From NCBI RefSeq assembly GCF_029968015.1, contig NZ_JASCIS010000023.1, forward strand, positions 1 to 64,000: a DNA stretch of 64,000 nucleotides. Direction: 5' to 3'. Origin of the DNA: Streptomyces luteolus (lineage in GTDB: Bacteria > Actinomycetota > Actinomycetes > Streptomycetales > Streptomycetaceae). The first letter of the stretch is position 1, and the number at the start of each line of letters is the position of its first letter. Below, piece by piece: positions 31,045-38,327 of this stretch. The notes under the pieces are model-generated. The model did no database searches. It was not told the DNA's origin and saw only the letters and a program-made list of their open reading frames with translations. The position numbers and the translations under genes are program-made.

Positions 31045-31092
31045 GTCGGGGTTCAGGTGGACGTCGTCCGGGGCTCGGTCGATCGCCCTCCG

Positions 31093-31236
31093 GGCTCGTC
31101 CTCAAACGCCGGACGGGCTTGATTTCGGCCTTCGGCCTCGTCCTCAAGCGCCGGACGGGCTTGATTTGGGCTCGGCCTCAAGCGCCGGACCGGCTGGATT
31201 TGGGCTCGGCCTCAAGCGCCGGACGGGCTTGATTTG
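31093..31236. repeat. Tandem array of an intergenic repeat between hppD and the TPR gene
   Basis: Four copies of a unit of about 34 bp, each with cctcaagcgccggacgggct followed by tgatttgggctcg, start near 31093, 31135, 31169 and 31203. The same core in reverse complement begins the elements at 2649 and 36631. The fourth copy extends into the TPR gene and supplies its last codons and stop. Confidence 0.8.
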
Positions 31237-32849
31237 GGCTCGTTCTCTGGCTCTGAGCGGGCTGATTTCGTGGGCGAGGGCGACCTCGACGGCTTGGACG
31301 ACTTCGAAGGCGAGGCCGACGGCGACGGGGAACGCGTGGCCGTCGGGCTCGGCTTCGGCGCCGGAGAGTCGGGGGCAGCCGGTCGCGTCGGCGCCGCAGG
31401 CTCCGGCGGCGGTGCCGTCGGCCCCCCGTGCATGTTCGCCGGGCCGCCCTCCGGGGGCTCGCCGAGGGCGTCCAGGGCCGCCGATGCGGAGGGCGCGAGC
31501 AGCGGTGAGAAGTGCGGGTTGACGCGCATCGCCTGCTGGAGGTGGCGGCGGGCCGCGCCGTACTTGCCGACCTCGCGCTCGATCTCGCCCCGGTGGTACG
31601 CGAACAGCGCGCTCATCGGGCCGTCCTTCATCGCCCGCGTCGCGTACGGCAGGGCCTTCTTGCTCTTGCCCGCGCGGTGCAGCGCCCAGGCGAGGGCGTC
31701 GCCGACCTCCCGGCCGGGCTGGCGCTTGTACTCGGCGGTCAGCCGTCGTACCGCCGCCTCCGGGTCGCCGTGGTCCGCCTCGAAGCGGCCGAGGACCAGG
31801 GCGTGGTTGACGCCGGCCTTGCTCTCCTCCTCGACCCGCGCGCGCAGCAGCTCGTACTGCGCCTGCGAGGCGGGCTCCATGCCGAGCGACTCGTACAACT
31901 CGCCCAGTTCCAGGGCGTATTCGGGGCGCGGCATCCTCGCGATCGCCGCCTGGTAGCTGATGGTCGCGTCCGAGGTCCGGCCGAGCGCGGCCAGCGCGCG
32001 GCCCTTGCCCGCCAGCGAGGCGTGGTGCTCGGGCTCGGTGCGCAGCGCCGCCTCGAAGTAGTTGAGCGCGGCGGCCGGCTCCCCGCGCTCGAACATCAGC
32101 TCCCCGAACCGGTGCTGGTACGCGGCCTGTTCGGCGGGCGTCTCCGCGAGGGCCGCCGCGTCCGACAGGATCGCCGCCGAGTCCTCACGCCAGCCGCGGT
32201 CCCGGTAGACCTGCGCGGTACGGGCCATCACGGCGCTGCCCGACCGCAGTTTCTGCAGCTTCTCCAGGGCCTTGCCGACCGCCTTGTGGTCGCCGACCCA
32301 GCCGTACGCCTCGATCAGCAGCGGGTAGAGCGTCCAGCGCTCCGGCGCCCTCGCCACCGCGGCCTCGCCGTACTTCTTCGCCGCGCGGTAGTCGTGCCGC
32401 GCGTTCGCGAGCACCGCCATCCCGGCCAGGGCCTCCACGTTGCCCGCCTCGCCGGAACGCGCCGCCAGGGACCGCTTCAGGGCCTCGTCGGCCTTCGTCA
32501 GATACGCCAGGTCGGCGGTCCTGCGGCCCTGCTCGACATAGGCCGAGCCGAGCACCGCCCAGGACTCCTCGTCGCCCGGATGGCGCCGCAGATGCGCCTC
32601 GCGGTCGCCGATCAGCGCGGCCAGATCGGGCAGCGCCGCCGGAACCCCCGCCCCGTACGCGGCCTGCGCCCGCCCCACCGGGCCGAGCGCGGGCGGCGGC
32701 GCGCCGTCCCGCAGCAGCGGTACGAGCGTGACCACACCGGCCAGGACCACGGCACCCGCGACCGAGGCGAGCAGCACCCGGCGCGGGGAGGAGGCCCGGC
32801 GCCGGCGCGGCGCCCGCGAGTCCTGACGCGCATCCTGATCGATCTCCAT
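31212..32849 (-). CDS. Membrane-anchored tetratricopeptide-repeat protein
   Basis: The 545-residue protein has a short basic cytoplasmic tail, one membrane helix (about 25-47) and a long extracytoplasmic solenoid of about ten TPRs (for example GEAGNVEALAGMAVLANARH, HHASLAGKGRALAALGRTSD). A Pro/Ser/Lys-rich tail follows. TPR arrays bind partner proteins; none can be named. The final nine codons (EPKSSPSGA) and the TGA are encoded by the invading intergenic repeat, so the original C-terminus may have been different. ATG 32849 is used; GTG 32858 is possible. Confidence 0.82.
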   Translation of the reverse strand: MEIDQDARQDSRAPRRRRASSPRRVLLASVAGAVVLAGVVTLVPLLRDGAPPPALGPVGRAQAAYGAGVPAALPDLAALIGDREAHLRRHPGDEESWAVLGSAYVEQGRRTADLAYLTKADEALKRSLAARSGEAGNVEALAGMAVLANARHDYRAAKKYGEAAVARAPERWTLYPLLIEAYGWVGDHKAVGKALEKLQKLRSGSAVMARTAQVYRDRGWREDSAAILSDAAALAETPAEQAAYQHRFGELMFERGEPAAALNYFEAALRTEPEHHASLAGKGRALAALGRTSDATISYQAAIARMPRPEYALELGELYESLGMEPASQAQYELLRARVEEESKAGVNHALVLGRFEADHGDPEAAVRRLTAEYKRQPGREVGDALAWALHRAGKSKKALPYATRAMKDGPMSALFAYHRGEIEREVGKYGAARRHLQQAMRVNPHFSPLLAPSASAALDALGEPPEGGPANMHGGPTAPPPEPAAPTRPAAPDSPAPKPSPTATRSPSPSASPSKSSKPSRSPSPTKSARSEPENEPKSSPSGA

Positions 32850-32958
32850 GGCGCACACTGTGCGTCAGAAAGTGGGCCCATACGACGAACGCATCGCGGC
32901 ATGCGCCGGGCGACGCAGACGGGTTCACACCGATGGCCCCCGGTGCGACCCTTGGATC

Positions 32959-34350
32959 ATGAACGGTGTCTCCGAGAGCAACCCCGGTCACCTCGTCGCC
33001 CGACTGCGCGAGGGCCTGCCCGCCGAAGCCGTCCTCACCGACCCGGACGTCACCGCCGCGTACGCGAACGACATGGCCAGCTTCTGCGAGGCGGGCGCCC
33101 CCGCCGTCGTCGTACTGCCGCGCACGGTCGAAGAGGTGCAGCACGTGATGCGCACCGCGACCGCGCTGCGCGTCCCCGTCGTCCCGCAGGGTGCCCGGAC
33201 CGGCCTCTCCGGCGCCGCCAACGCCTCCGACGGCTGCATCGTGCTCTCGCTGACCAGGATGGACGCCATCCTGGAGATCAGCCCGGTCGACCGGATCGCC
33301 GTGGTCGAGCCGGGCGTCGTCAACGCCGCCCTCTCCCGCGCCGTGAACGAGCACGGCCTCTACTACCCGCCGGATCCCAGCAGTTGGGAGCAGTGCACCA
33401 TCGGCGGCAACATCGGCACGGCCTCCGGCGGCCTGTGCTGCGTGAAGTACGGGGTCACCGCCGAGTACGTCCTCGGGCTCGACGTCGTCCTCGCCGACGG
33501 CCGCCTCCTGCGGACCGGGCGCCGCACCGCCAAGGGCGTCGCCGGGTACGACCTCACCCGCCTCTTCGTCGGCTCCGAGGGCAGCCTCGGCATCGTCGTC
33601 CGCGCCGTGCTCGCGCTGAAGCCGGAGCCGCCGCAGCAGCTCGCGCTCGCCGCCGAGTTCGGTTCGGCGGCCGACGCCTGCGCGGCCGTGTGCAAGATCA
33701 TGGAAGGGGGGTGCGTCCCCTCGCTCCTCGAACTGATGGACCGTACGACCATCAGGGCCGTCAACGACCTGGCGCAGATGGGCCTGCCGGAGACCACTGA
33801 GGCGCTGCTCCTCGCCGCCTTCGACACCGCGGACCCGGCCGCCGACCTGGCCGCCGTCGGCGAGCTGTGCGCGGCCTCCGGGGCCACCGAGGTGGTGCCC
33901 GCCGACACCCACGCCGAGTCCGAACTCCTGCTCCAGGCAAGGCGGTTGTCGCTCACCGCGCTTGAGGCCGTCAAGGGCACCACGATGATCGACGACGTCT
34001 GCGTGCCCCGCTCCCGCCTCGCCGACATGCTGGAGGGCACGGCCCGTATCGCCGAGAAGTACGACCTGACCATCGGGGTCTGCGCGCACGCGGGCGACGG
34101 CAACACGCACCCCACGGTCTGCTTCGACGCCCAGGACCCGGACGAGTCCCGGCGCGCCCGCGAGTCCTTCGACGAGATCATGGCGCTCGGCCTGGAGCTC
34201 GGCGGCACGATCACCGGAGAGCACGGCGTGGGCGTCCTCAAGAAGGAGTGGCTGGCCCGCGAGATCGGCCCCGTGGGCGTCGAGTTGCAGCGCGGCATCA
34301 AGCGGACCTTCGACCCGCTCGGCCTGCTCAACCCCGGCAAGCTGTTCTGA
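32959..34350 (+). CDS. FAD-linked oxidase, glycolate oxidase GlcD-like
   Basis: The 463-residue protein has the VAO-type FAD-binding fold (VVLPRTVEEVQHVMRTATAL, PQGARTGLSGAA, GGNIGTASGGLCCVKYG) and the FAD-oxidase C-terminal domain with GVCAHAGDGNTHP and GEHGVGVLKKEWL. These are signatures of GlcD and D-lactate dehydrogenases that oxidise 2-hydroxy acids. No GlcE/GlcF partners are adjacent, so it probably works alone, as many actinobacterial homologues do. ATG 32959 is chosen by homology; the region upstream belongs to the divergent promoter. Confidence 0.88.
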   Translation: MNGVSESNPGHLVARLREGLPAEAVLTDPDVTAAYANDMASFCEAGAPAVVVLPRTVEEVQHVMRTATALRVPVVPQGARTGLSGAANASDGCIVLSLTRMDAILEISPVDRIAVVEPGVVNAALSRAVNEHGLYYPPDPSSWEQCTIGGNIGTASGGLCCVKYGVTAEYVLGLDVVLADGRLLRTGRRTAKGVAGYDLTRLFVGSEGSLGIVVRAVLALKPEPPQQLALAAEFGSAADACAAVCKIMEGGCVPSLLELMDRTTIRAVNDLAQMGLPETTEALLLAAFDTADPAADLAAVGELCAASGATEVVPADTHAESELLLQARRLSLTALEAVKGTTMIDDVCVPRSRLADMLEGTARIAEKYDLTIGVCAHAGDGNTHPTVCFDAQDPDESRRARESFDEIMALGLELGGTITGEHGVGVLKKEWLAREIGPVGVELQRGIKRTFDPLGLLNPGKLF

Positions 34351-34387
34351 TCCCGGGCCTGTTCGGGCTTCCCGCCCGGCACCCGGC

Positions 34388-34861
34388 TCACTCGCCGTCC
34401 TTGGACTCGTCCGAGGGCCACGGGTCGCGCAGCCACAGGTCGTCCGCGGGGGTCGGCGCGAGCAAGTCCGCCAGGCCGTCGTCGATGCCGAGGTGGTCCG
34501 GCTCCGAGCCGGGCGGGACCACCCGCAGCGTCCGCTCCAGCCATGCCGAGACGGCCGCCGCCGGGGCCTCCAGGAGGGCGTCGCCGTCGGGCGAGCTGAG
34601 CGCCATCAGGACGACGCCGCGCCCGTCCATCTTCGTCGGCCACACCCGTACGTCCCCGTGGCCGCACGGCCGGAAGACGCCCTCGACAAGGAGTTCACGC
34701 GCGAAGGTCCAGTTCACCGGCTGCTCGGAGCCGACGTGGAAGGTGATGTGCACGGCGTACGGGTCGTCTGTGCGGTAGGTGAGCCGCGCCGGTACGGCGA
34801 TGCTGCGCTCCGGGGACAGGACCAGCTTCAGTTCGAGTTCGCGTTCCACCATGGTGTGCAT
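34388..34861 (-). CDS. ssgG: SsgA-like sporulation/cell-division regulator, SsgG
   Basis: A 157-residue SALP-family protein: PARLTYRTDDPYAVHITFHV, NWTFARELLVEGVFRPCGHG, DVRVWP and ALSSPDGDALLEAP are clear family motifs. SALPs occur in sporulating actinomycetes and direct septum placement and wall events during sporulation. The paralogue name is from position: in S. coelicolor, as I recall, ssgG (SCO2924) lies close to hppD (SCO2927), as here. SsgG is linked to correct septum positioning. The tail after residue 130 is acidic. ATG 34861 follows AGAGG. Confidence 0.85.
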   Translation of the reverse strand: MHTMVERELELKLVLSPERSIAVPARLTYRTDDPYAVHITFHVGSEQPVNWTFARELLVEGVFRPCGHGDVRVWPTKMDGRGVVLMALSSPDGDALLEAPAAAVSAWLERTLRVVPPGSEPDHLGIDDGLADLLAPTPADDLWLRDPWPSDESKDGE

Positions 34862-35106
34862 GTCGTGCCTCTCTTCCGCTCTTCCGCTTCGGGCGGGGCC
34901 GTGGAGCAGGCCCGCACGAGGAGAGAGCGCGCGGCCCGACGTTGCTTACGCGACTTTCCTAAGTTTTTTTCCGGGACTCTTCCCAGGCACCGAATGTGCC
35001 CGGAAAGTGGACGGAACGACGGGACCCGCCCGGTGCCCCCGGGCGGTCTGATAGATGTGGGACTTCCACAACACCCTCCAGACAGATACGGGACTACGGA
35101 CGGACC
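34862..35106. other. Divergent region between ssgG and the RDD gene
   Basis: No gene. A T7 run lies at about 34964 and an 8-bp stem CCGCCCGG/CCGGGCGG at 35026-35033 and 35039-35046. Both promoters must be here; ssgG is probably developmentally controlled, but no specific operator was recognised. Confidence 0.3.
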
Positions 35107-36624
35107 ATGAGCGCCCCCACCCCGGCCCCCGGCGACAGCAGCCCCACGAGTGGGTACTACCCGGACCCCTCCATCCCCGGATACATCCGGTACTGGAACG
35201 GCGCCGCCTGGGTGCCCGGCACCAGCCGCCCCGCACCCGCCGAGGGTGAGCCGATGCCGGTGCCGCCCGGGGGCGCCGAGCCCGCGCCGGGCGTCGTCCC
35301 CGAGCAGCAGGTCGCCCCGGCCGAGGAGACCGGCCCGATGTTCCTCGACGCGGGGCCCGCGGCCGACCCCGCCCTCGACGCGGCCCAGGCGTACGACCGG
35401 CCCGAGCAGCCCGAGCAGCCCGAGCCCGCCTCCGCCTGGCAGGCCGACGCCTCCCGGCAGACCGGCTTCGGCGCCGAGCAGGGCCGGGTCTCCTGGGGCG
35501 GCGAGCACGAGCAGCAGGCGGCGCAGGCGGCCCACGCCGCCCAGCAACAGCCCGTCGAGGAGCAGCAGTCCGCGCACCCCGGTCCGGCCCCGCGCACCGA
35601 CGGCACGGTCACGATCCGCGCCCTCAAGCCGGGCCGCGCCCCGCAGGGCGAACAGCAGCAGCCCGCGGCCGACCCGGGCCAGGGGCAGCAGCCGCCCGCC
35701 GACGGCACGATGATGGTCCGCGCGGTCCGCCCCGGCCAGAACCCGCCCGGCCAGAACCAGCCCGGCAGCCAGAACCAGCCCGGCAGCCAGAACCAGCCCA
35801 GTCGGCCCGCCGAGCCGGGCACGATGGCGATCCGCGCGCTGCCCGGCCAGCAGAACCCGGTGCAGCCCACGCCGCCCCAGAACGCCCCGTCCGGCTACGG
35901 CTACCCGCAGCCCGCGACCCCGCAGCAGGGCGCCCCCGGCCACCCCGCGCCCGCCTCCGGTTACGGCTACCCGCAGCAGCAGTCCGGCGCCCCGGTCAGC
36001 TCCGGCGCGGGCGGCGGTGCCGCGTCCTGGCCGCAGCAGGTGCAGCACCTCGCGCAGGGGCCGGAGGCGGAGGCCGGCCCGGTCACCCCGTTCAAGCCGG
36101 TCGCCGAGGACCCGTTCCTCGCGGCCGCGCAGGCCCAGGCCGCGGCCCGGCCCGCCGGTCTCGGCAAGCGGCTCGCGGCCCGTCTGATCGACACGGCCGT
36201 CGTGGGCGGGGTCACGGGTGCCGTCGCGTTTCCGCTGGTGAGCAGCGCCGTCGAGCACATCGACGGCAAGATCCAGGAAGCGAAGCTGTCCGGCGTGGAG
36301 ACCACGGTGTGGCTGCTCGACGGCACGACGTCCCTGTACTTCGGCATCGTCCTCGCCGTGCTCCTGGTCTTCGGCGCGCTGTACGAGGCGCTGCCCACGT
36401 CGAAGTGGGGCTTCACGCTCGGCAAGAAGCTGCTCAAGGTCGAGGTCCGGGACATCGAGGAGCACGTCGCCCCGACCTTCTCGGCGGCCCTGCGCCGCTG
36501 GCTGGTCTACAGCATCCCCGGCGTCCTGGTGATCGGCGTCCTCGGCGTGCTCTGGTGCACGTGGGACCGCCCGTGGCGCCAGTGCTGGCACGACAAGGCG
36601 GCCCGGACTTTCGTCGCCGGGTAA
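35107..36624 (+). CDS. RDD-family membrane protein with DUF2510-like N-terminus
   Basis: The 505-residue protein begins with a DUF2510-type WW-like motif (GYYPDPSIPGYIRYWNGAAW). A disordered Gln/Pro-rich linker of about 320 residues follows, with repeated TxxIRALxPG-like phrases (TVTIRALKPG, TMMVRAVRPG, TMAIRALPGQ) and NQPGSQNQPGSQ units. The C-terminal RDD domain has GLGKRLAARLIDTAVVGGVT and WGFTLGKKLLKVEV, with three or so membrane helices. RDD proteins are thought to be transporters or membrane organisers. The next RDD gene lies 166 bp downstream behind a repeat element. Confidence 0.85.
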   Translation: MSAPTPAPGDSSPTSGYYPDPSIPGYIRYWNGAAWVPGTSRPAPAEGEPMPVPPGGAEPAPGVVPEQQVAPAEETGPMFLDAGPAADPALDAAQAYDRPEQPEQPEPASAWQADASRQTGFGAEQGRVSWGGEHEQQAAQAAHAAQQQPVEEQQSAHPGPAPRTDGTVTIRALKPGRAPQGEQQQPAADPGQGQQPPADGTMMVRAVRPGQNPPGQNQPGSQNQPGSQNQPSRPAEPGTMAIRALPGQQNPVQPTPPQNAPSGYGYPQPATPQQGAPGHPAPASGYGYPQQQSGAPVSSGAGGGAASWPQQVQHLAQGPEAEAGPVTPFKPVAEDPFLAAAQAQAAARPAGLGKRLAARLIDTAVVGGVTGAVAFPLVSSAVEHIDGKIQEAKLSGVETTVWLLDGTTSLYFGIVLAVLLVFGALYEALPTSKWGFTLGKKLLKVEVRDIEEHVAPTFSAALRRWLVYSIPGVLVIGVLGVLWCTWDRPWRQCWHDKAARTFVAG

Positions 36625-36630
36625 GAAACC

Positions 36631-36719
36631 AGCCTGTCCGGCGTTTGAGGACCAGGCCGCAGGCCGAGGAAGGGAGCGGGGTCTGGGGGCGCAGCCCCCA
36701 GTTTCCCGATCCCCGGACG
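36631..36719 (+). repeat. Intergenic repeat element, copy B (with terminator hairpin)
   Basis: Nearly identical to 2649-2739 and lying in the same relation to its gene, right after the stop codon. The stem ctgggggc/gcccccag is kept, with two bases fewer in the loop. This element separates the two RDD genes transcriptionally. Confidence 0.7.
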
Positions 36720-36790
36720 AGGGCAAGGGAAGTACCCCGTTCAGCCCCCCGCGGATGCACACCGCAGGTGATCGCGGTCGACTCGGCAGC

Positions 36791-37507
36791 ATGACCACTC
36801 CACCGCCGCCGCCCGGCCAGGGCCCTCCGCCGGACGACGATCCGTTCAGCAAGCCGCAGCAGCCGCCCGCGGGAAGCGGCGGTGGCTCCCCATACGACTC
36901 GCCGTACGGCTCGCCCCCGCCTCCTCCCGGTGGCGGCGACACCGGCGGCTTCGGTCCGCCTCCGCCCGGCGGGGGTCCGCCACCGCCCGGTGGAGGCCCG
37001 CCGCCCTACGGCGGTGATCCGTACGGCGGGGGTCACGGCGGAGCCGACCCGCTCGCCGGGATGCCTCCGCTGGCCGACAGCGGGCGCCGCACCCTCGCCC
37101 GGATCGTCGACATGCTCATCGTCGGCATCGTGGTCGCCCTGCTCTCCTGGGCGTTCGGCTGGACGAAGGTGGAGATCGACACCGCGGAGGTCGAGTACGG
37201 CACGACCTTCGGCCGATCGGTCCTCTCCGCGATCCTCTACATGGCGTACGACACCTGGTTCACGTCCAGGAGCGGGCAGACGCCGGGCAAGCAGCTGATG
37301 AAGCTGCGGACGGCGAATCTGGACAACGGGGCGACGCCGAGCCTGCAGACCTCGCTGGTGCGGGCGGCCGTGCTGTGGCTGCCGTTCGCGTTCTGCTGCT
37401 ACTTCATCTGGACCGCGATCTGCGGCGGCTGGAGCTTCTTCGACAAGCCGTACAAGCAGGGCCTGCACGACAAGGCCGCGAAGACGGTGGTGGTCAGCAC
37501 GGGCTGA
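36791..37507 (+). CDS. RDD-family membrane protein
   Basis: A 238-residue paralogue of the preceding protein. A 95-residue Pro/Gly-rich cytoplasmic N-terminus (PPPPPGQGPPPDD and PPPGGG runs) leads into an RDD domain: SGRRTLARIVDMLIVGIVVA, TPGKQLMKLRTAN and LVRAAVLWLPFAFCCYFIWT. The Pro-rich tail could bind WW or EVH1-like partners or simply be disordered. Start ATG 36791. Confidence 0.85.
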   Translation: MTTPPPPPGQGPPPDDDPFSKPQQPPAGSGGGSPYDSPYGSPPPPPGGGDTGGFGPPPPGGGPPPPGGGPPPYGGDPYGGGHGGADPLAGMPPLADSGRRTLARIVDMLIVGIVVALLSWAFGWTKVEIDTAEVEYGTTFGRSVLSAILYMAYDTWFTSRSGQTPGKQLMKLRTANLDNGATPSLQTSLVRAAVLWLPFAFCCYFIWTAICGGWSFFDKPYKQGLHDKAAKTVVVSTG

Positions 37508-37522
37508 CCGAGAGCCAGGACA

Positions 37523-37579
37523 CACGGCACGCCGACGGGCCCGCGACGGAAGGTGTCGCGGGCCCGTCGGCGTGCCGTG
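37523..37579. terminator. Bidirectional terminator with a perfect 25-bp stem
   Basis: Bases 37523-37547 pair without mismatch with 37555-37579 around a 7-base loop. It lies between the convergent RDD gene and the small membrane-protein gene and should stop transcription from both sides. Confidence 0.9.
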
Positions 37580-37621
37580 CGCGGGCCCGAACTCCGCTCC
37601 GGGGAACGGGAGTCGGAGAGC

Positions 37622-37912
37622 TCAGCTGCGCAGGGAGTGCTCGGTCACACGGGGCTCGGCGGCACCGGCCACAGGTCGTACGGCGAGGGGCTCCGGGCCC
37701 GCCACCGGCCGCTGCGTGGCTGCCCGCACCCGGGGCGCGGCGCCCGGCATCGGCACGGTCATCGCGACGAGCAGTCCGAGCGCGAGGGCGGCGACGGCGA
37801 TCACGGCGACGCCGATGCCCGAACGCGTCTGGGAGAGCAGCAGCATGGCGAGGGTCGCGAAGACCACGGTGGCGGAACCGTAGGCGAGCTGTGCGGCGGT
37901 CGGGCGGGGCAT
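37622..37912 (-). CDS. Small conserved membrane protein
   Basis: A 96-residue protein with two membrane helices (about 8-28 and 33-53, the second GIGVAVIAVAALALGLLVAM) and an Arg/Pro-rich cytoplasmic or external tail. I recognise no named family. Starts at ATG 37912. Confidence 0.65.
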   Translation of the reverse strand: MPRPTAAQLAYGSATVVFATLAMLLLSQTRSGIGVAVIAVAALALGLLVAMTVPMPGAAPRVRAATQRPVAGPEPLAVRPVAGAAEPRVTEHSLRS

Positions 37913-38327
37913 GGCGAACTCCGTCGTCCTCTGGACAGCAGATGCGGGGGTGCGGTGAACGTCTCGGAAAGAGCAAGCACGCGGTCAACTCATGCTATTC
38001 CGCTGGATTCCCGAGCGAACAGCCGAGTAAGCGTGACCTTGGGCACGGCGGGCGGAGCGCCGAAGCATGAGGGGCGCACAGACTCACGCCATCGTCCACG
38101 CATCGAGACGAACGCGCCCCAGGGCGCCGCCTTCGTACGGCGGTTGGCGTCCGGATACCAGAACTCCGCCACCGCTTAACGCACTTGACCGGTTCAAGTC
38201 AAGGTCTGTCTTTTCGCGCGCAACTCCGGTCGAATGGCGTCACTTGTGACGCGGCACTGCGCCCGGATCCCTTTGACCCCCCATCCGCAGGCTCCGCAGG
38301 CGCGGTCGCGGGGGAGGACAGTACGAA
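37913..38327. promoter_or_regulatory. Upstream region of the M6 protease with two palindromes
   Basis: The 415-bp gap contains no credible gene. Two dyads stand out: ACTTGA-5-TCAAGT (38183-38199) and the perfect GCGTCACTTGTGACGC (38237-38252), 145 and 91 bp upstream of the start. GGGAGGACAG precedes the GTG. Secreted proteases of this type are developmentally regulated in Streptomyces; which regulators bind here cannot be told. Confidence 0.4.
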
